From Kolteria novifilia (GTDB lineage: Bacteria > Planctomycetota > Planctomycetia > Kolteriales > Kolteriaceae), in contig CP036279.1 in the NCBI GenBank assembly GCA_007748055.1, positions 4,774,001 through 4,838,000 on the forward strand: DNA of 64,000 nt, given 5' to 3'. The position numbers were made by a program, and so were the translations under genes. A model generated the notes under the pieces. That model had not been told where the DNA came from. It searched no databases and saw nothing but the letters and a program-made list of their open reading frames with translations. This document shows positions 9,946 through 19,681 of this stretch, in pieces (the first letter of the stretch is position 1; every line of letters starts with the position of its first letter).

Positions 9946-11265
9946 ATGCTCAACCGTAGAACGATGCTGCGACACATGGCGGCCGGTGCCGGCGCCGCCT
10001 TTAGCCTCCCGCTGCTCCCCAACCAACTGATGGCGTCCCCCACCAGCAACTCGACGCCCAAGCGAATCATCTTCTTTTTGCAGAATCAGGGCTTTGATCC
10101 GCTGACCTGTATCCCGGACGGAATGACCACAAGCGGCTCGCTCGCCAAGGCCAATTTGCCCGAGCCGATCAGCGCCCTGGAACCCTACAAGGAACGGTTA
10201 CACATCATCAACGGTCTGCACGGTGTGCATACCAGCCCCTCGCACAGTGCGTTCTTCGGCGCCCTGGGCGGCTACCGTGGTGGTGACGGCGTGCCCCCGA
10301 GTGCCTCCACGATCGACTACGAGCTGAGCAAAGTCCTACCCGAGACCCTCTTGCCTCATCTGTGCATCGGCATGGACTCGATCGAGAACATGACGACCAA
10401 GCCCACGCTCGCGACGCTGTCGGCCAGCGGCGCCGGTCAACCGATCTTCATGTACTCGAACCCCAACCACCTCTATCAGATGCTCTACGGCGGCATCTCC
10501 AGCGGCGATATTCGTCGGCAACACGAAGCCCGTTCAAACGTCCTCAATCAGGTCGAGCAGTTCGCCTTCAACAAAGGTCGGGCGCTCCCCGCCGCCGACA
10601 AGCAGCGCTATGGTCAATACGTTCAGGGATTCAAGGACGTCAACGGTCTGCGCGATCGACTCGATACCGTCGCCGATCATCTACGCAAGTTCGCGCCCAA
10701 GGTGGACGAACGCTACACCAAACCACAGTTCGAAACGGACTGGCACGATGTGCTGCTTGACCTCGGCATCTCGGCCCTCACGTCGGGGATCACGAACACG
10801 CTGACGATCGCCTCCGGTCGCGGCGAGATCTTCGGGGCATGGAAGGGTCTCGGCATCCAACAGCAGGGACACAACCTTGGTCACATGGATCAGCCCGACA
10901 ACCCGATCTGGGTCAAGATCCGCCAGTACAACAGCCGCATGCTGGTGAAGATCATGGAAACGCTCGAGAGCGTCCCCGAGGGCAGCGGCACCATGATGGA
11001 TCACACGCTGATCGTCTACACGAGCAACAACGCCGACAAGCAGCACACCAGCGGTGCCAACTGGCCGGTGATGTTGTTGGGCAACTTCGACGGCGCCTTC
11101 AAGACCGGTTGCTTCACCCAACTTCAGGGCAAGCGACCGATCAACTCGCTTTATACCTCGCTCCTTCGGGCCTCTGGCGTCGACTGCGATCGCTTCAACA
11201 TGAGCGAACAACTTGCGAAAAAGTTCGACGACGGCAACGGCCCCCTCAAGGAAGTGTTGGCGTAG
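9946..11265 (+). CDS. DUF1552 family protein, Tat-exported
   Basis: A 439-residue protein starting [23 protein letters not shown], a twin-arginine-like signal (NRRTML) with a hydrophobic stretch, so export folded is likely. The body ([37 protein letters not shown]) follows DUF1552, a family typical of planctomycetes and related phyla and usually encoded next to a DUF1592/DUF1588 cytochrome-like protein, as here. The function of the family is not established; by fold it relates to the alkaline phosphatase-like DUF1501 group. ATG 9946 fits the signal. It probably forms an operon with the next gene, although a nested inverted repeat lies between them. The upstream gap 9687-9945 shows no gene. 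Confidence 0.9.
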   Translation: MLNRRTMLRHMAAGAGAAFSLPLLPNQLMASPTSNSTPKRIIFFLQNQGFDPLTCIPDGMTTSGSLAKANLPEPISALEPYKERLHIINGLHGVHTSPSHSAFFGALGGYRGGDGVPPSASTIDYELSKVLPETLLPHLCIGMDSIENMTTKPTLATLSASGAGQPIFMYSNPNHLYQMLYGGISSGDIRRQHEARSNVLNQVEQFAFNKGRALPAADKQRYGQYVQGFKDVNGLRDRLDTVADHLRKFAPKVDERYTKPQFETDWHDVLLDLGISALTSGITNTLTIASGRGEIFGAWKGLGIQQQGHNLGHMDQPDNPIWVKIRQYNSRMLVKIMETLESVPEGSGTMMDHTLIVYTSNNADKQHTSGANWPVMLLGNFDGAFKTGCFTQLQGKRPINSLYTSLLRASGVDCDRFNMSEQLAKKFDDGNGPLKEVLA

Positions 11266-11277
11266 CACGCCGTCAAG

Positions 11278-11354
11278 ACCTGATGTTCGGGTGCCGCTGG
11301 CTGCTTGTCAGCCAGTGCCAACAAGTTCGCGCGCCACCAACACGAACATCAGGT
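11278..11354. repeat. Nested inverted repeat between DUF1552 and DUF1592 genes
   Basis: Outer 12 bp arms (11278-11289 and 11343-11354) are perfect complements. Inside them lies a 7 bp hairpin CTGGCTG/CAGCCAG (11297-11303/11309-11315). This looks like a dispersed palindromic element that could attenuate read-through into the downstream gene. Confidence 0.6.
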
Positions 11355-11435
11355 TGAAACCGAGCATGAACTCCTTCCGCGGTCGCAGGCATGCGACTCC
11401 TCGCCGAGCCCCATGGACAATGCCGGAGACCAAGA

Positions 11436-13958
11436 GTGACTTCCCAAGTGCCGCTTGTCGTCGCGATCGTGCTATCTGGTAGCCTGCTAGCCGAGGCTGG
11501 TGGCGAGGTCTACACGCCTGGGCAAAAGCTCAACAAGGACTTCGACGGCTTCGCCCGCCCCTTCCTGGTCCAACACTGCGTCGACTGCCACGGCGACACC
11601 GACCCCGAGGGCAACCTCTCGTTGCACGACCTCGGCCCGGTGGATGAAGTCAACTCCGGGACTTGGAAGTCGGTCTGGGCCCAGGTCACGCTCAAGGAAA
11701 TGCCGCCCAAGGATATGGACCAACCGGAGGTCGTGCAACGGCTACAATTCTCCGACTGGATCGTCGGCGAGCTCAAGCGGGTCATGCACGACAAAGGCGG
11801 GTTTCACGCCCATCTCGACCCGAACAAGGGCAACTTCGTCGACCACGAACTCCTCTTCGGCAAGCTCCCCGAAGGCATCCAGCTCGTCCCGACCTCCTCG
11901 CCGGCACGCATCTGGCGCGTCACGCCGCAGGAACACATCACGCGGCTAAACGAGCTGATCAATCGAGAGAAGGAGTTCGATCCCGAAAAGCCCGGACTTC
12001 GCACCCACGGCGATGTCGTCCCCACCAACCACGGCGGCGAACTGAAGCTCTACTTCGGCACCGATCGCATCATCAAATGGCAAGGGGGAACGGTCGCCTA
12101 CGCCACGGCGGTCAAGAGCGTCCCCGCCGTCCTCTCCTCGCATCGCGACCACGGGCTGGAGAACTATCCCGATTTTTACACCGTCAACAGCGCCGAGGCG
12201 ACCCAGATCATGGGCATCGCCAACGACATCATTCGCTACATGGCGGAAGGTCCGCTCAGCATCGCCGAGCCCTATCAGATCTCCGACGACATCCGCTCCG
12301 TCATGGATCGGTGGGACGGCGACATTCGCGGACTGCCGACCAGTCTCGTCTACAGCACGCAGGTGATGCGTCCGCTGACGCCCGTCTACGACCTGATGAA
12401 GGAGGAAGAGGTCACCGACGAGCGACTGCGGGCCGCGGTCGACTATCTCTTCGAGGCCCTCACCTTCCGACCGCCGCAGCAATGGGAATCGGACCAGTAT
12501 CTCGGCATCGTCAAGCAGTCGATCGACAAGCTCGGCAAAGAGGACGGCGCCGTTCTCGGCCTCTCGTCGATCTTTCTCGATCGCGACGCCCTCTTTCGCC
12601 CCGAACTCGCCCAGAAGGGTGAACCGGACCAGTACGGCCGCGTCGTGCTCCAGGACTGGGAGCTCGGCTTGGCGGTCAATCACGCCCTCCGCTACATCAA
12701 GCCGGATGAGACCCTGCGCAAGGCGATCGTCGAGGGGCGAATGCGGACCCGAGAGGACGTCAAACGCGAAGTCGAGCGCATGCTCGCCGACGACAGCATC
12801 CGCAAGCCGCGCATCCTGCGGTTCTTCCGAGACTACTTCGACTACGATCTTGGCGGCTACATTTGCAAGGATGGCAAGGCGCTCGCCGACACCGGCGTCA
12901 GCAACCGTGGTCAGGCCCACTACCGCGCCATGTTCGATGGGACGGCGAGCACCGATCGGCTCGTCGAGCTGATCTTGGCCGAAGACAAGGACGTCCTCAA
13001 ACGGTTGCTGACCACCGACCAGGTCGTCGCCACCGAGCGGGACAACATCTACTTCGGCACGCGGCGAACCCGGGAAGAGGTGCGAGCCTCCATGGCCGCC
13101 GCGAAGAAGGCCGAGGAGGAACGCAAGGCGAAGGAAGCGGCCGAACTGGAGGCGTGGAAGAAGGCCAATCCGGGCAAGAAGCCGCCCAAACCCAAGAAGA
13201 AGCCACGCGTCGACATCAACCACAAGGTAACTCCGGTCGATCTAACGGGACCGCCGATTTACGCCCGGGTCAGTCGTCGCAGTTTCGGCCGAGGCTCCAT
13301 GCAGCCGGAGCGCGTTCTGGCAAAAGCTCCCGAAGGGCAGCGGTTGGGGATCCTCACCCACCCCAGTTGGCTGGTCTCCCACTCCGACGCGATGGACAAT
13401 CACGCCATCCGCCGGGGCCGGTGGATTCGCGAGCGACTCTTAGGTGGCGGCATTCCCGACGTTCCGATCACCGTCGACGCGATGTTGCCCGACGAGCCTG
13501 AGCACACGCTCCGCGAACGGATGCGGGTGACTCGGGAGACTTACTGTTGGTCCTGTCACAAGAAGATGGACCCGCTCGGACTTCCCTTCGAGATGTACAA
13601 CCACTCGGGCATCTACCGGGAACTCGAACTCGAGAAACCGGTCGACACCACCGGGAAGATCATCGACTCCGGCGATCCATCGCTGGACGGCAAGGTCGCC
13701 AACGCCCTGGAGATGATCGAGAAACTCGCCGAAAGCGAGCGCGTCGAGCAGGTCTTCGTCCGTCACGCCTTCCGCTTCTGGATCGGCCGCAACGAGACCC
13801 TCAACGACGCCCCCGTGCTGCAAGACGCCTACCGCGCGTACAAGGAGAACGGCGGCAGCATGAACGCCATGCTCCTCTCGCTACTGACCTCTGACGCGTT
13901 TCTCTACCGCACCAGAACCGAGCAGGCATTGGCCGAGTCGAACGCGGCGAAGAACTGA
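11436..13958 (+). CDS. DUF1592/DUF1588/DUF1585 protein with cytochrome c-type motif
   Basis: About 840 residues, exported. The N-terminus [20 protein letters not shown] is a signal peptide if translation starts at GTG 11436 (GGAG 7 nt upstream); ATG 11391 is also in frame but has a poor ribosome site. The planctomycete-type cytochrome c motif CVDCHGD follows (PSD1-like, one CxxCH). Later parts match the DUF1587/1595/1592/1588/1585 series: [23 protein letters not shown], and [16 protein letters not shown], a second CxxCH at the end of DUF1588. A Lys/Ala/Glu/Pro-rich charged insertion sits near residues 560-605. The family is always paired with DUF1552 or DUF1501; electron transfer is inferred from haem motifs, and the substrate is unknown. 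Confidence 0.88.
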   Translation: MTSQVPLVVAIVLSGSLLAEAGGEVYTPGQKLNKDFDGFARPFLVQHCVDCHGDTDPEGNLSLHDLGPVDEVNSGTWKSVWAQVTLKEMPPKDMDQPEVVQRLQFSDWIVGELKRVMHDKGGFHAHLDPNKGNFVDHELLFGKLPEGIQLVPTSSPARIWRVTPQEHITRLNELINREKEFDPEKPGLRTHGDVVPTNHGGELKLYFGTDRIIKWQGGTVAYATAVKSVPAVLSSHRDHGLENYPDFYTVNSAEATQIMGIANDIIRYMAEGPLSIAEPYQISDDIRSVMDRWDGDIRGLPTSLVYSTQVMRPLTPVYDLMKEEEVTDERLRAAVDYLFEALTFRPPQQWESDQYLGIVKQSIDKLGKEDGAVLGLSSIFLDRDALFRPELAQKGEPDQYGRVVLQDWELGLAVNHALRYIKPDETLRKAIVEGRMRTREDVKREVERMLADDSIRKPRILRFFRDYFDYDLGGYICKDGKALADTGVSNRGQAHYRAMFDGTASTDRLVELILAEDKDVLKRLLTTDQVVATERDNIYFGTRRTREEVRASMAAAKKAEEERKAKEAAELEAWKKANPGKKPPKPKKKPRVDINHKVTPVDLTGPPIYARVSRRSFGRGSMQPERVLAKAPEGQRLGILTHPSWLVSHSDAMDNHAIRRGRWIRERLLGGGIPDVPITVDAMLPDEPEHTLRERMRVTRETYCWSCHKKMDPLGLPFEMYNHSGIYRELELEKPVDTTGKIIDSGDPSLDGKVANALEMIEKLAESERVEQVFVRHAFRFWIGRNETLNDAPVLQDAYRAYKENGGSMNAMLLSLLTSDAFLYRTRTEQALAESNAAKN

Positions 13959-13979
13959 CGGCGCCTGCACGAGAATCAC

Positions 13980-14180
13980 TCACGACGAACGGTCCGTGGT
14001 CGACGGCTGTTCGTCGTCCTCCGATTGGCGGGTACGTTCACGACGCGCGGGACGATCCCACGATAGGACTTGATACTTGGGCGATTCCATCCAACGACGC
14101 AGCCGAGGCGACAAGAGCCACACCAGGCTGAATCCCACCAACATCAGCGTGACCGCGACGACAATTAGATTGATGCCCAT
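13980..14180 (-). CDS. Small single-pass membrane protein next to the oxidase
   Basis: Sixty-six residues: one N-terminal transmembrane helix (INLIVVAVTLMLVGFSLVWL) followed by a basic/acidic soluble tail. It lies downstream of the fused cbb3 oxidase on the same strand, separated by about 150 bases. Its size and topology resemble the small accessory subunits of cbb3 oxidases (CcoQ/CcoS/CcoH types), but the sequence does not identify which, if any. Length and hydrophobic pattern make it a credible gene. Confidence 0.6.
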   Translation of the reverse strand: MGINLIVVAVTLMLVGFSLVWLLSPRLRRWMESPKYQVLSWDRPARRERTRQSEDDEQPSTTDRSS

Positions 14181-14227
14181 CGCTTAGGTTCTCATTGGGT
14201 TAGTCGTTATCCGTCAAGTCTAGTGTG

Positions 14228-14283
14228 CCATGCTCACGTTCGCCGTCAGCGTGCTCAAATGCCCCACGCTCGCATGGGCATTC
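14228..14283. repeat. Degenerate CATGCCCACG palindrome copies
   Basis: Two adjacent imperfect hairpins related to the palindrome at 67-96, lying between the oxidase stop and the small membrane gene. They could end the main oxidase transcript. Confidence 0.45.
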
Positions 14284-14332
14284 GAGAAATGTCTTGATTC
14301 GCCGATCTCCTGCCCGCTTAGGCAACGAGACT

Positions 14333-16957
14333 TCATCGACCACTCGATCGTCCCGGCTGGAAGAAGGCTCGGAGATATCGAGCCAATAGACTCCGCTCGC
14401 TGGCATCGAGCTTCTCGTTCCATGCCGGCATCGCACTCCCCGGCACACCGTTGGCAATCGTCGTCTCGGCCGACTCGCGGTTGGGGCGAATCCACTGAAA
14501 TCGTGTCGGGGCCGGCGCTAGGTTCGTCGCAAAACCGGCTGGCCCTTCCCCACGGGCCCCGTGGCACTGCTGGCAATGCCTGAGATAGAGCGACTTGGCC
14601 CGCTCCAGATCTTCTCCCTTGAGTTCGGGCGACGCGTCACCCGCGACCTCCAACGACTGCACGTAGATGATGAGCGCCTGTAGCTCGACACTCGGCAACT
14701 TGTGCCAGCCGGGCATCGAGCTGCCTGGGCGACCCCGCCACAGCGAGTCACTCAACGACGCGGTGGAGAAGTGAGCACTCGTGAGGTTTCGCGGCGGAGG
14801 CAACAGCGCCGTCGCCGCGGGACCATCCCCGCGTCCCTGGGAACCGTGGCAACCACCGCAATGCTCGAGATAGACCTCCCGCCCCTTGCGCGCGAAGCGT
14901 TCCCGCTCGCTCGCCGACAGATGCGAGACGGTGAAGAGCGGCGCCGGGCCGAGCTCGCGCGGGATAGCGCAGTCGCAGAACATTCCCATCGCCTTCTCCT
15001 CCTCGGGATCCATTCCCGACAAGGGGCGCGGGCCGACCCGTCCCGCCAAGCGCGCGTTGCGTCCGAGCGATTCGAGGTACGCGACCAAATCGACGGCATC
15101 CTGATTGGGGTTCTCGATGGAACCGTCGAACAACCACGGATAGCCAGGCATCATCGACTGGGGCACGACGAAGCGAGGGTTCCAAAGATGCGCCAGTTGC
15201 CAGTCGGGCGTGCGCCGTCCCGATTCGCGGGCCAAGTCCGGCCCCACGCGCCGCGTGCCCCACATCTGAGGAACGGCGTTATCCTCCTCCCACGCTTCGC
15301 TGGGCGGGCCAAAACGATCGACGTCGGCCACCGTGAACCTGATCAACTGCGAGTGGCAGTTGACGCACCCCTCTCGGGCGTAGATTTCGCGGCCACGTCT
15401 TTCGCTGGCGGTCAAGTCGGGCAAGTGCTCGGGCTTGGTTCGCTGGATCTCCTCCTTGAGGACGACATTGGGCAGCACCCCAAGCACCACGAACGACACG
15501 GCGAACATCCCGACACCGGCTCCGGCGGTGATGACGTACGCTCCCCGCAACCAGGCCAACGCGTGAAACTCTTCCTCCTCAGAATCCTCCGAGTCTCTGG
15601 TGACGACTTCGGACGGCTCTCCACGCGGACCGATCACCATGCTCAGCGCCACCAGGGCAAACCCAGCGATCAACACCATGCCCGATAGCGAGCGGATGAA
15701 CCAATAGGGTCCCGAGGCGGTTACCGAGTCCATGAACGGGGCCGACGACTCCCAAAGCTGCCCCTGCACCAGTCCGGCGATCGTCAGATCGAGCGTCATC
15801 AGCCCCAGACCGCTGACCAGAACCCAGAAGGCCGCGTTCGCGAGACTCGCTTGATAGCGAAAGCTCGGGATGCGCTCCCAAACGTGCAGCAAGCCGCCGA
15901 TCGCGGTGAACGAGGCGAAACCGATCATCGCCAGATGGGCGTGGCCGATGACCCAATCGGTGAAGTGGACGAACCGATTGACCGGCATCAACGCCTGCAT
16001 CGCTCCCTGCAAACTGACGAGCAGATAGCTGATCACGCCAAGCCAAACAAAGCGAAGCGGGACGCTGGAGACAACCGTCCGCGAGCAGCCGCGCAGCGAC
16101 ACCAGAAGGTTGCCGACCACCAGAATGACGTTGGCGCCGAGGTAGACCGACGCGACGATCGCGCCGACTTGGGCCTCCATCGGGATCGAGGAAAAGACGT
16201 AGTGATGGGTCCCGTTCAGCGGGTAGACCATGAAGAGCATCCAGAAACCGACCATCGACAGGAAGTGGCTGAAGATCGGTTTACCCGTCGTCGCGGGGAT
16301 CACCAAGTAGGCGATCGCGAGCGCGAGGGGAGTGACGAAGAGACCGACGGCATCGTGGATCCAGAGCCCGCTATAGGTGGCCCCTCGGGCGCCGGGCACG
16401 AACTCCGGCACGAAGTTGCCGATCGGATACGCCAGCAACGTGAAGACCAAGCCGCCGATAATGTACCATCCCGAAACGTACAAGTCGGCGATGCGTCGAT
16501 GCAAGAACGGTAGGACGAACTGGATGGCCGCCAACACCATCGCGACGATCACGACGACATCGATCGCGATGGGGAACTCGCCCCATTCCAAGGGCTGACT
16601 GATGCCCAGTTGCACCAGGAGCCAACCGGGGATCACGAGGAGGAGGTTCCAGACGACGAAGAGGATCCAGCCTAGCCCGACACCCGTGGGCGGTCGGCCG
16701 GCGAGCCGTGGGGTCGCGTAGTAGAGGAAGGTGAGAAAGGCGTTGCCAAGCCACCCGAAGAAGACGCCCTGGGTGTGGGCATAGCGGAGCCTCCCCCATG
16801 TCAGCCAAGCGCTGTCGCTCATGAGGTCGGGCCAGTGGAACTTCAGCGCGACCGTCAATCCCAGAAGCAGGACGTAGCCGACCATCACCAGCGCCGCGAC
16901 GCCGTGCGCCCAAATCAACCCGTCGAAGGCATGGGGCGATTCCTTCCGGTCACTCAT
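14333..16957 (-). CDS. Fused cbb3-type cytochrome c oxidase (CcoN-CcoO plus two cytochrome c domains)
   Basis: An 874-residue inner-membrane terminal oxidase in one chain. Residues 1-440 are a 12-helix-type subunit I: haem ligands and CuB histidines are visible at H61 (RYAHTQGVFFGW), H201, H251-H252 (GTHHYVF), H339 and H341 (GHAHLAMIG). A further membrane helix at 471-498 starts the CcoO part, with haem c site C531-C534-H535 (CVNCHSQ) and ligand region SMMPGYPW. Two more cytochrome c domains follow: C700-C703-H704 with Met 748, and C795-C798-H799 with Met 843, taking the role of dihaem CcoP. Fused CcoNO proteins are known in several phyla; this one also carries the CcoP-like domains. Its ATG overlaps the preceding cytochrome stop (ATGA), so it is coupled to the sulfite dehydrogenase genes. 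Confidence 0.93.
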   Translation of the reverse strand: MSDRKESPHAFDGLIWAHGVAALVMVGYVLLLGLTVALKFHWPDLMSDSAWLTWGRLRYAHTQGVFFGWLGNAFLTFLYYATPRLAGRPPTGVGLGWILFVVWNLLLVIPGWLLVQLGISQPLEWGEFPIAIDVVVIVAMVLAAIQFVLPFLHRRIADLYVSGWYIIGGLVFTLLAYPIGNFVPEFVPGARGATYSGLWIHDAVGLFVTPLALAIAYLVIPATTGKPIFSHFLSMVGFWMLFMVYPLNGTHHYVFSSIPMEAQVGAIVASVYLGANVILVVGNLLVSLRGCSRTVVSSVPLRFVWLGVISYLLVSLQGAMQALMPVNRFVHFTDWVIGHAHLAMIGFASFTAIGGLLHVWERIPSFRYQASLANAAFWVLVSGLGLMTLDLTIAGLVQGQLWESSAPFMDSVTASGPYWFIRSLSGMVLIAGFALVALSMVIGPRGEPSEVVTRDSEDSEEEEFHALAWLRGAYVITAGAGVGMFAVSFVVLGVLPNVVLKEEIQRTKPEHLPDLTASERRGREIYAREGCVNCHSQLIRFTVADVDRFGPPSEAWEEDNAVPQMWGTRRVGPDLARESGRRTPDWQLAHLWNPRFVVPQSMMPGYPWLFDGSIENPNQDAVDLVAYLESLGRNARLAGRVGPRPLSGMDPEEEKAMGMFCDCAIPRELGPAPLFTVSHLSASERERFARKGREVYLEHCGGCHGSQGRGDGPAATALLPPPRNLTSAHFSTASLSDSLWRGRPGSSMPGWHKLPSVELQALIIYVQSLEVAGDASPELKGEDLERAKSLYLRHCQQCHGARGEGPAGFATNLAPAPTRFQWIRPNRESAETTIANGVPGSAMPAWNEKLDASERSLLARYLRAFFQPGRSSGR

Positions 16958-17406
16958 CGAGGTCTCCCAATCGCCGCTTGCTCACCACCCTCGGGCATTC
17001 CCGCGAGTTGTTTCCTCGCGGAGATCGCGGTGAGATAGCCGACAATCTCTTCCTTCCGCGTCGCGCCGACGGGAGCCCCGTAGACGTTGATCATCTTCTC
17101 GACAATCTTCCGCCAGCGCTCTTCCGCGAACGGGGGCTGGTTGAGGACCAAACGCGTCGAGTGGCAAATGGTACACGACGTTTGGAACGTCGAACGGTTC
17201 GGGCCCAGCGGTGGGACAGGCTCCTCGTGCGGCATGGTGATCGAGACGGTCCTGGCCGCCGGCGTCGACGGTTCCCGCTCCGCGGGAGGGGCCGTCGGTG
17301 GAGCCTCACGAATCCCCCAGTAGGAGATCACGCCCGCGCCGACTCCAAGTCCCACCAATACCACCGTTTGGCCAACTGCTCGTTTCCAACGTCCGGGCGC
17401 GACCAT
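16954..17406 (-). CDS. Sulfite dehydrogenase cytochrome c subunit (SorB-like)
   Basis: A 150-residue monohaem cytochrome c. One N-terminal membrane helix or uncleaved signal (TVVLVGLGVGAGVISYW), a Pro-rich linker, then the haem site C78-C81-H82 (QTSCTICHSTRL). The following segment RWRKIVEKMINVYGAP resembles the SorB-type small subunit, with Met 105 the candidate sixth ligand. It would accept electrons from the molybdenum subunit encoded just upstream (33-base gap) and pass them to the oxidase encoded immediately downstream (ATGA overlap). The role follows from context plus family resemblance. Confidence 0.85.
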   Translation of the reverse strand: MVAPGRWKRAVGQTVVLVGLGVGAGVISYWGIREAPPTAPPAEREPSTPAARTVSITMPHEEPVPPLGPNRSTFQTSCTICHSTRLVLNQPPFAEERWRKIVEKMINVYGAPVGATRKEEIVGYLTAISARKQLAGMPEGGEQAAIGRPR

Positions 17407-17439
17407 GTTTCTTCCGAATGGGCTTCGTCAAATGCGGGT

Positions 17440-18663
17440 TCAGGACACCGTGAGCGCTAGTTGTTCCACCACGTTTCGCATGTAGCCGGCATGATTCCAT
17501 CCCGGCTCCAGCGGCTGTTGCTCCCCCTTGTTGCTGGTGGCGCGGACCAGGAGAACGTGCCGACCGGGGGTGGGCGTCCAGTCGTGGTGCCAGCGACGGA
17601 AGGAATAGTTCCCGTGATCCGTCCCCAACTTGGCGGCTTGCCATGTCTTCCCGGAATCGGCCGAAAGCTCGACCAGGCGGATGCCGCTGCCCCCATCGAA
17701 CGCGAATCCTTCCAGCGAGCAGGGTTGATGCCGGGTGACGACCGTCCCTTGATCGGGGAAGGTAAAGAAAGAGCGGACGTTCATTCGACTGATGGGCACC
17801 GTCTCGGTCGCGAGGTTGTCGGGCGTCTCCACCGCGTTCGGCGTCGTCGGAATGCGGTAGGCCTTGTCCATCCAAAAGCCCGTAAACGGCTTGTCGACCA
17901 CCGTGATCTCGCTGAGCGACTTGATCCACCACGTCGCGTACCAACCGGGAACGACCAAGCGGGCGGGAAAGCCATTCAGCATCGGCAATGGCTCCCCATT
18001 CATCGCGTAGGCGACGAGGATATCGGAATCGAGGGCGAGTTCGACCTTCAAGGACCTCACGAAGTCGGGAACGCTCTGAATGCCGCCTCGATCGAGCCCG
18101 CGAAAGGTCACTTCCACCGCGCCGGCCTTGATCCCCGCCCGCTCGAGCAGCGTCTCTAGCGGAACGCCGGTCCAACGGGCGTTGCCCATCGCTCCGTTCT
18201 CCCACTGCGCGCCCGGGACCCGCGGATCGGCGAGTGCTCGCGAGTTGCCCGAACACTGGTTCACCGCCGCGATGGTGACCGGCTCGAACTCGCGCAGTTC
18301 CCGCAACGAGAGTCGTAAGGGTTGCTTCACCTCGCCGCCAACCGTCAATCGCCAACGACGTGGGTCGACTTCGGTCGGCAACATCTGCAGGTGCCACCGA
18401 ACGTAGAACGCCTCGTTCGGCGTGAAGTCGCTACGGAAGTAACGCCAGGGTGTTTCCAGACAGGGAGGCCGGCTGTTGATGACCCGCATCGGGATCTTGC
18501 CGGGAAAACGCATCTCGTTGAGTTCGAGCGACTCGGCGGTCGGGGCGGGGGCTTCTCGCTGACAACCCAGCGGCACCAAGCTCCCCAGGCTCGCCATCGA
18601 TACCTGCCGGAGCCACCGCCTACGGCCGAGCAACGCTTCGGTCACCTTCGAGTACTCCGCCAT
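17440..18663 (-). CDS. Molybdopterin-dependent sulfite dehydrogenase (SorA/SoxC-like)
   Basis: A 407-residue sulfite oxidase-family enzyme, oxidising sulfite to sulfate outside the cytoplasm. The N-terminus has a twin-arginine-like signal (GRRRWLRQVSMASLGSLVPL) ending in a possible lipobox Cys 34. The Mo-pterin domain includes Cys 137 in VNQCSGNSR, the expected molybdenum ligand, and ARLVVPGWYATWWIKSL, a conserved family segment. The C-terminal Ig-like dimerisation domain includes GGSGIRLVELSADSG and a final YMRNVVEQL. ATG 18663 has GGAAAGGGA upstream; the frame open to 18870 is not supported. It is the first gene of an operon with the cytochrome and fused oxidase. Confidence 0.93.
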   Translation of the reverse strand: MAEYSKVTEALLGRRRWLRQVSMASLGSLVPLGCQREAPAPTAESLELNEMRFPGKIPMRVINSRPPCLETPWRYFRSDFTPNEAFYVRWHLQMLPTEVDPRRWRLTVGGEVKQPLRLSLRELREFEPVTIAAVNQCSGNSRALADPRVPGAQWENGAMGNARWTGVPLETLLERAGIKAGAVEVTFRGLDRGGIQSVPDFVRSLKVELALDSDILVAYAMNGEPLPMLNGFPARLVVPGWYATWWIKSLSEITVVDKPFTGFWMDKAYRIPTTPNAVETPDNLATETVPISRMNVRSFFTFPDQGTVVTRHQPCSLEGFAFDGGSGIRLVELSADSGKTWQAAKLGTDHGNYSFRRWHHDWTPTPGRHVLLVRATSNKGEQQPLEPGWNHAGYMRNVVEQLALTVS

Positions 18664-18919
18664 CGCGTCCCTTTCCGAACGCTCGCGACTGGTCGCGCCG
18701 TCCCGAGAGTTCCTTACTCGATCCCTCCCCATCGTCAAGCAAACGCCCCCGAGGGACAAGTCTCGATCCCAACCCGCGAACGCGCACAGCCCTGTACCAA
18801 GCCACGACCTTCCGTTCTCCGATCGCCGAGCGTTCACGATCACCCGCCGGAAGTCATCCTCGAGCTCCAAGCGAAACGCGCCATTGGCGATGGGCGGCCC
18901 TCGTCATAGAATAGGTCGC

Positions 18920-19050
18920 TTAACAGCCCGTTGATTTGAGCGGGCCAAGGCGAGTACGAGCACGGTTGAGCCAGATCGCGTTTCTACGACGCGGCGTTTG
19001 CTCAACAGGGCCGTTCGCAGCCGGCACCGAGTAGATCAACGGGCTGTTAA
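18920..19050. mobile_element. Candidate MITE with 16 bp terminal inverted repeats
   Basis: TTAACAGCCCGTTGAT (18920-18935) is the exact reverse complement of 19035-19050, bounding 131 bp with no open frame. A related end lies at 45939-45966. This fits a non-autonomous transposable element. It stops 6 bases before the tRNA-Leu gene. Confidence 0.6.
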
Positions 19051-19056
19051 CCACTT

Positions 19057-19140
19057 GCCCAAGTGGCGGAATTGGCAGACGCGCTAGATTCAGGTTCTAG
19101 TCCGGGCAACCGGGTGGAGGTTCGAGTCCTCTCTTGGGCA
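19057..19140 (+). tRNA. tRNA-Leu (anticodon CAG)
   Basis: An 84 nt class II tRNA. The acceptor stem GCCCAAG/CTTGGGC is perfect with discriminator A. The anticodon arm CTAGA-TTCAGGT-TCTAG places CAG at positions 34-36. A variable arm follows, then a T arm with GGTTCGAGTCC. CCA is not encoded. The 3' half is the left attachment core of the integrated element, and the gene is intact after integration. The predicted fold was drawn by eye. Confidence 0.95.
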
Positions 19141-19143
19141 CTG
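19089..19143. repeat. attL core (tRNA-Leu 3' half)
   Basis: Fifty-five bases identical to 41479-41533. The identity begins in the anticodon loop and ends 3 bases past the tRNA, so crossover restored the tRNA. On the minus strand the core is read by the integrase frame. Confidence 0.92.
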
Positions 19144-19681
19144 ACTTGTTGAGACCCTTCCTGATCGCAACAAACCCCTTTGTTTTCCTTGTGAATCGCT
19201 TCCGACGGGTCGCATTGACCGGTGTCGCTAGGTGACTCGCGAGACTCCCCGAGGGGAGCCCTAGTTTGCATACCGTTGCACTGTGGTGCCGAGATTTCGG
19301 CCCCTTTTTCGGCACCATCGGTTCCGATCGCGCGGAGTTCCTGGACCTCGAGCCGGCTCGGTTCGCCGACGGGAGGGAGAGCCGTCTCCACGGCGGCCCC
19401 CTGGTCGTAGAGACCGAAGTGAGTGTACGTCCCCATCGTCAGATTGATGTCGGAATGGCGGGCAAGCTGCTGGGCCATCCTCGGCGGCACGTTCCCTCGC
19501 GATAGGTTCGTGATGAACGTCGCGCGGAGCGAATGGAAGTCGACCGAACGCCCATCATCATCCTTCGAGGGGATGCCCGCCCGCTTGAGGTCCGAGCGGA
19601 TCATCTCCCACGTTCGTGAGCGTTGCAACGGTGGCGTGTGGGAGAAGCAGGAGCCGATGACGACGGGGAACCGGTCACCGA

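Larger units (their letters stand above)
19047..19607 (-). pseudogene. Integrase, C-terminal part (interrupted by IS66)
   Basis: The catalytic C-terminal half of a tyrosine recombinase: HSLRATFITNL carries the box II H-x-x-R and ARHSDINLTMGTYTHFG carries the box H/Y, with the nucleophilic Tyr in MGTYTHF. It joins in frame to the N-terminal part at 24139-25038 when the IS66 array and one 8 bp target duplication are removed, reading ...DGRTW-EMIRSDL.... The frame then runs through the antisense of the tRNA-Leu gene and stops at 19047, so its last residues are host-derived. The split makes the integrase non-functional as it stands. Confidence 0.9.
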
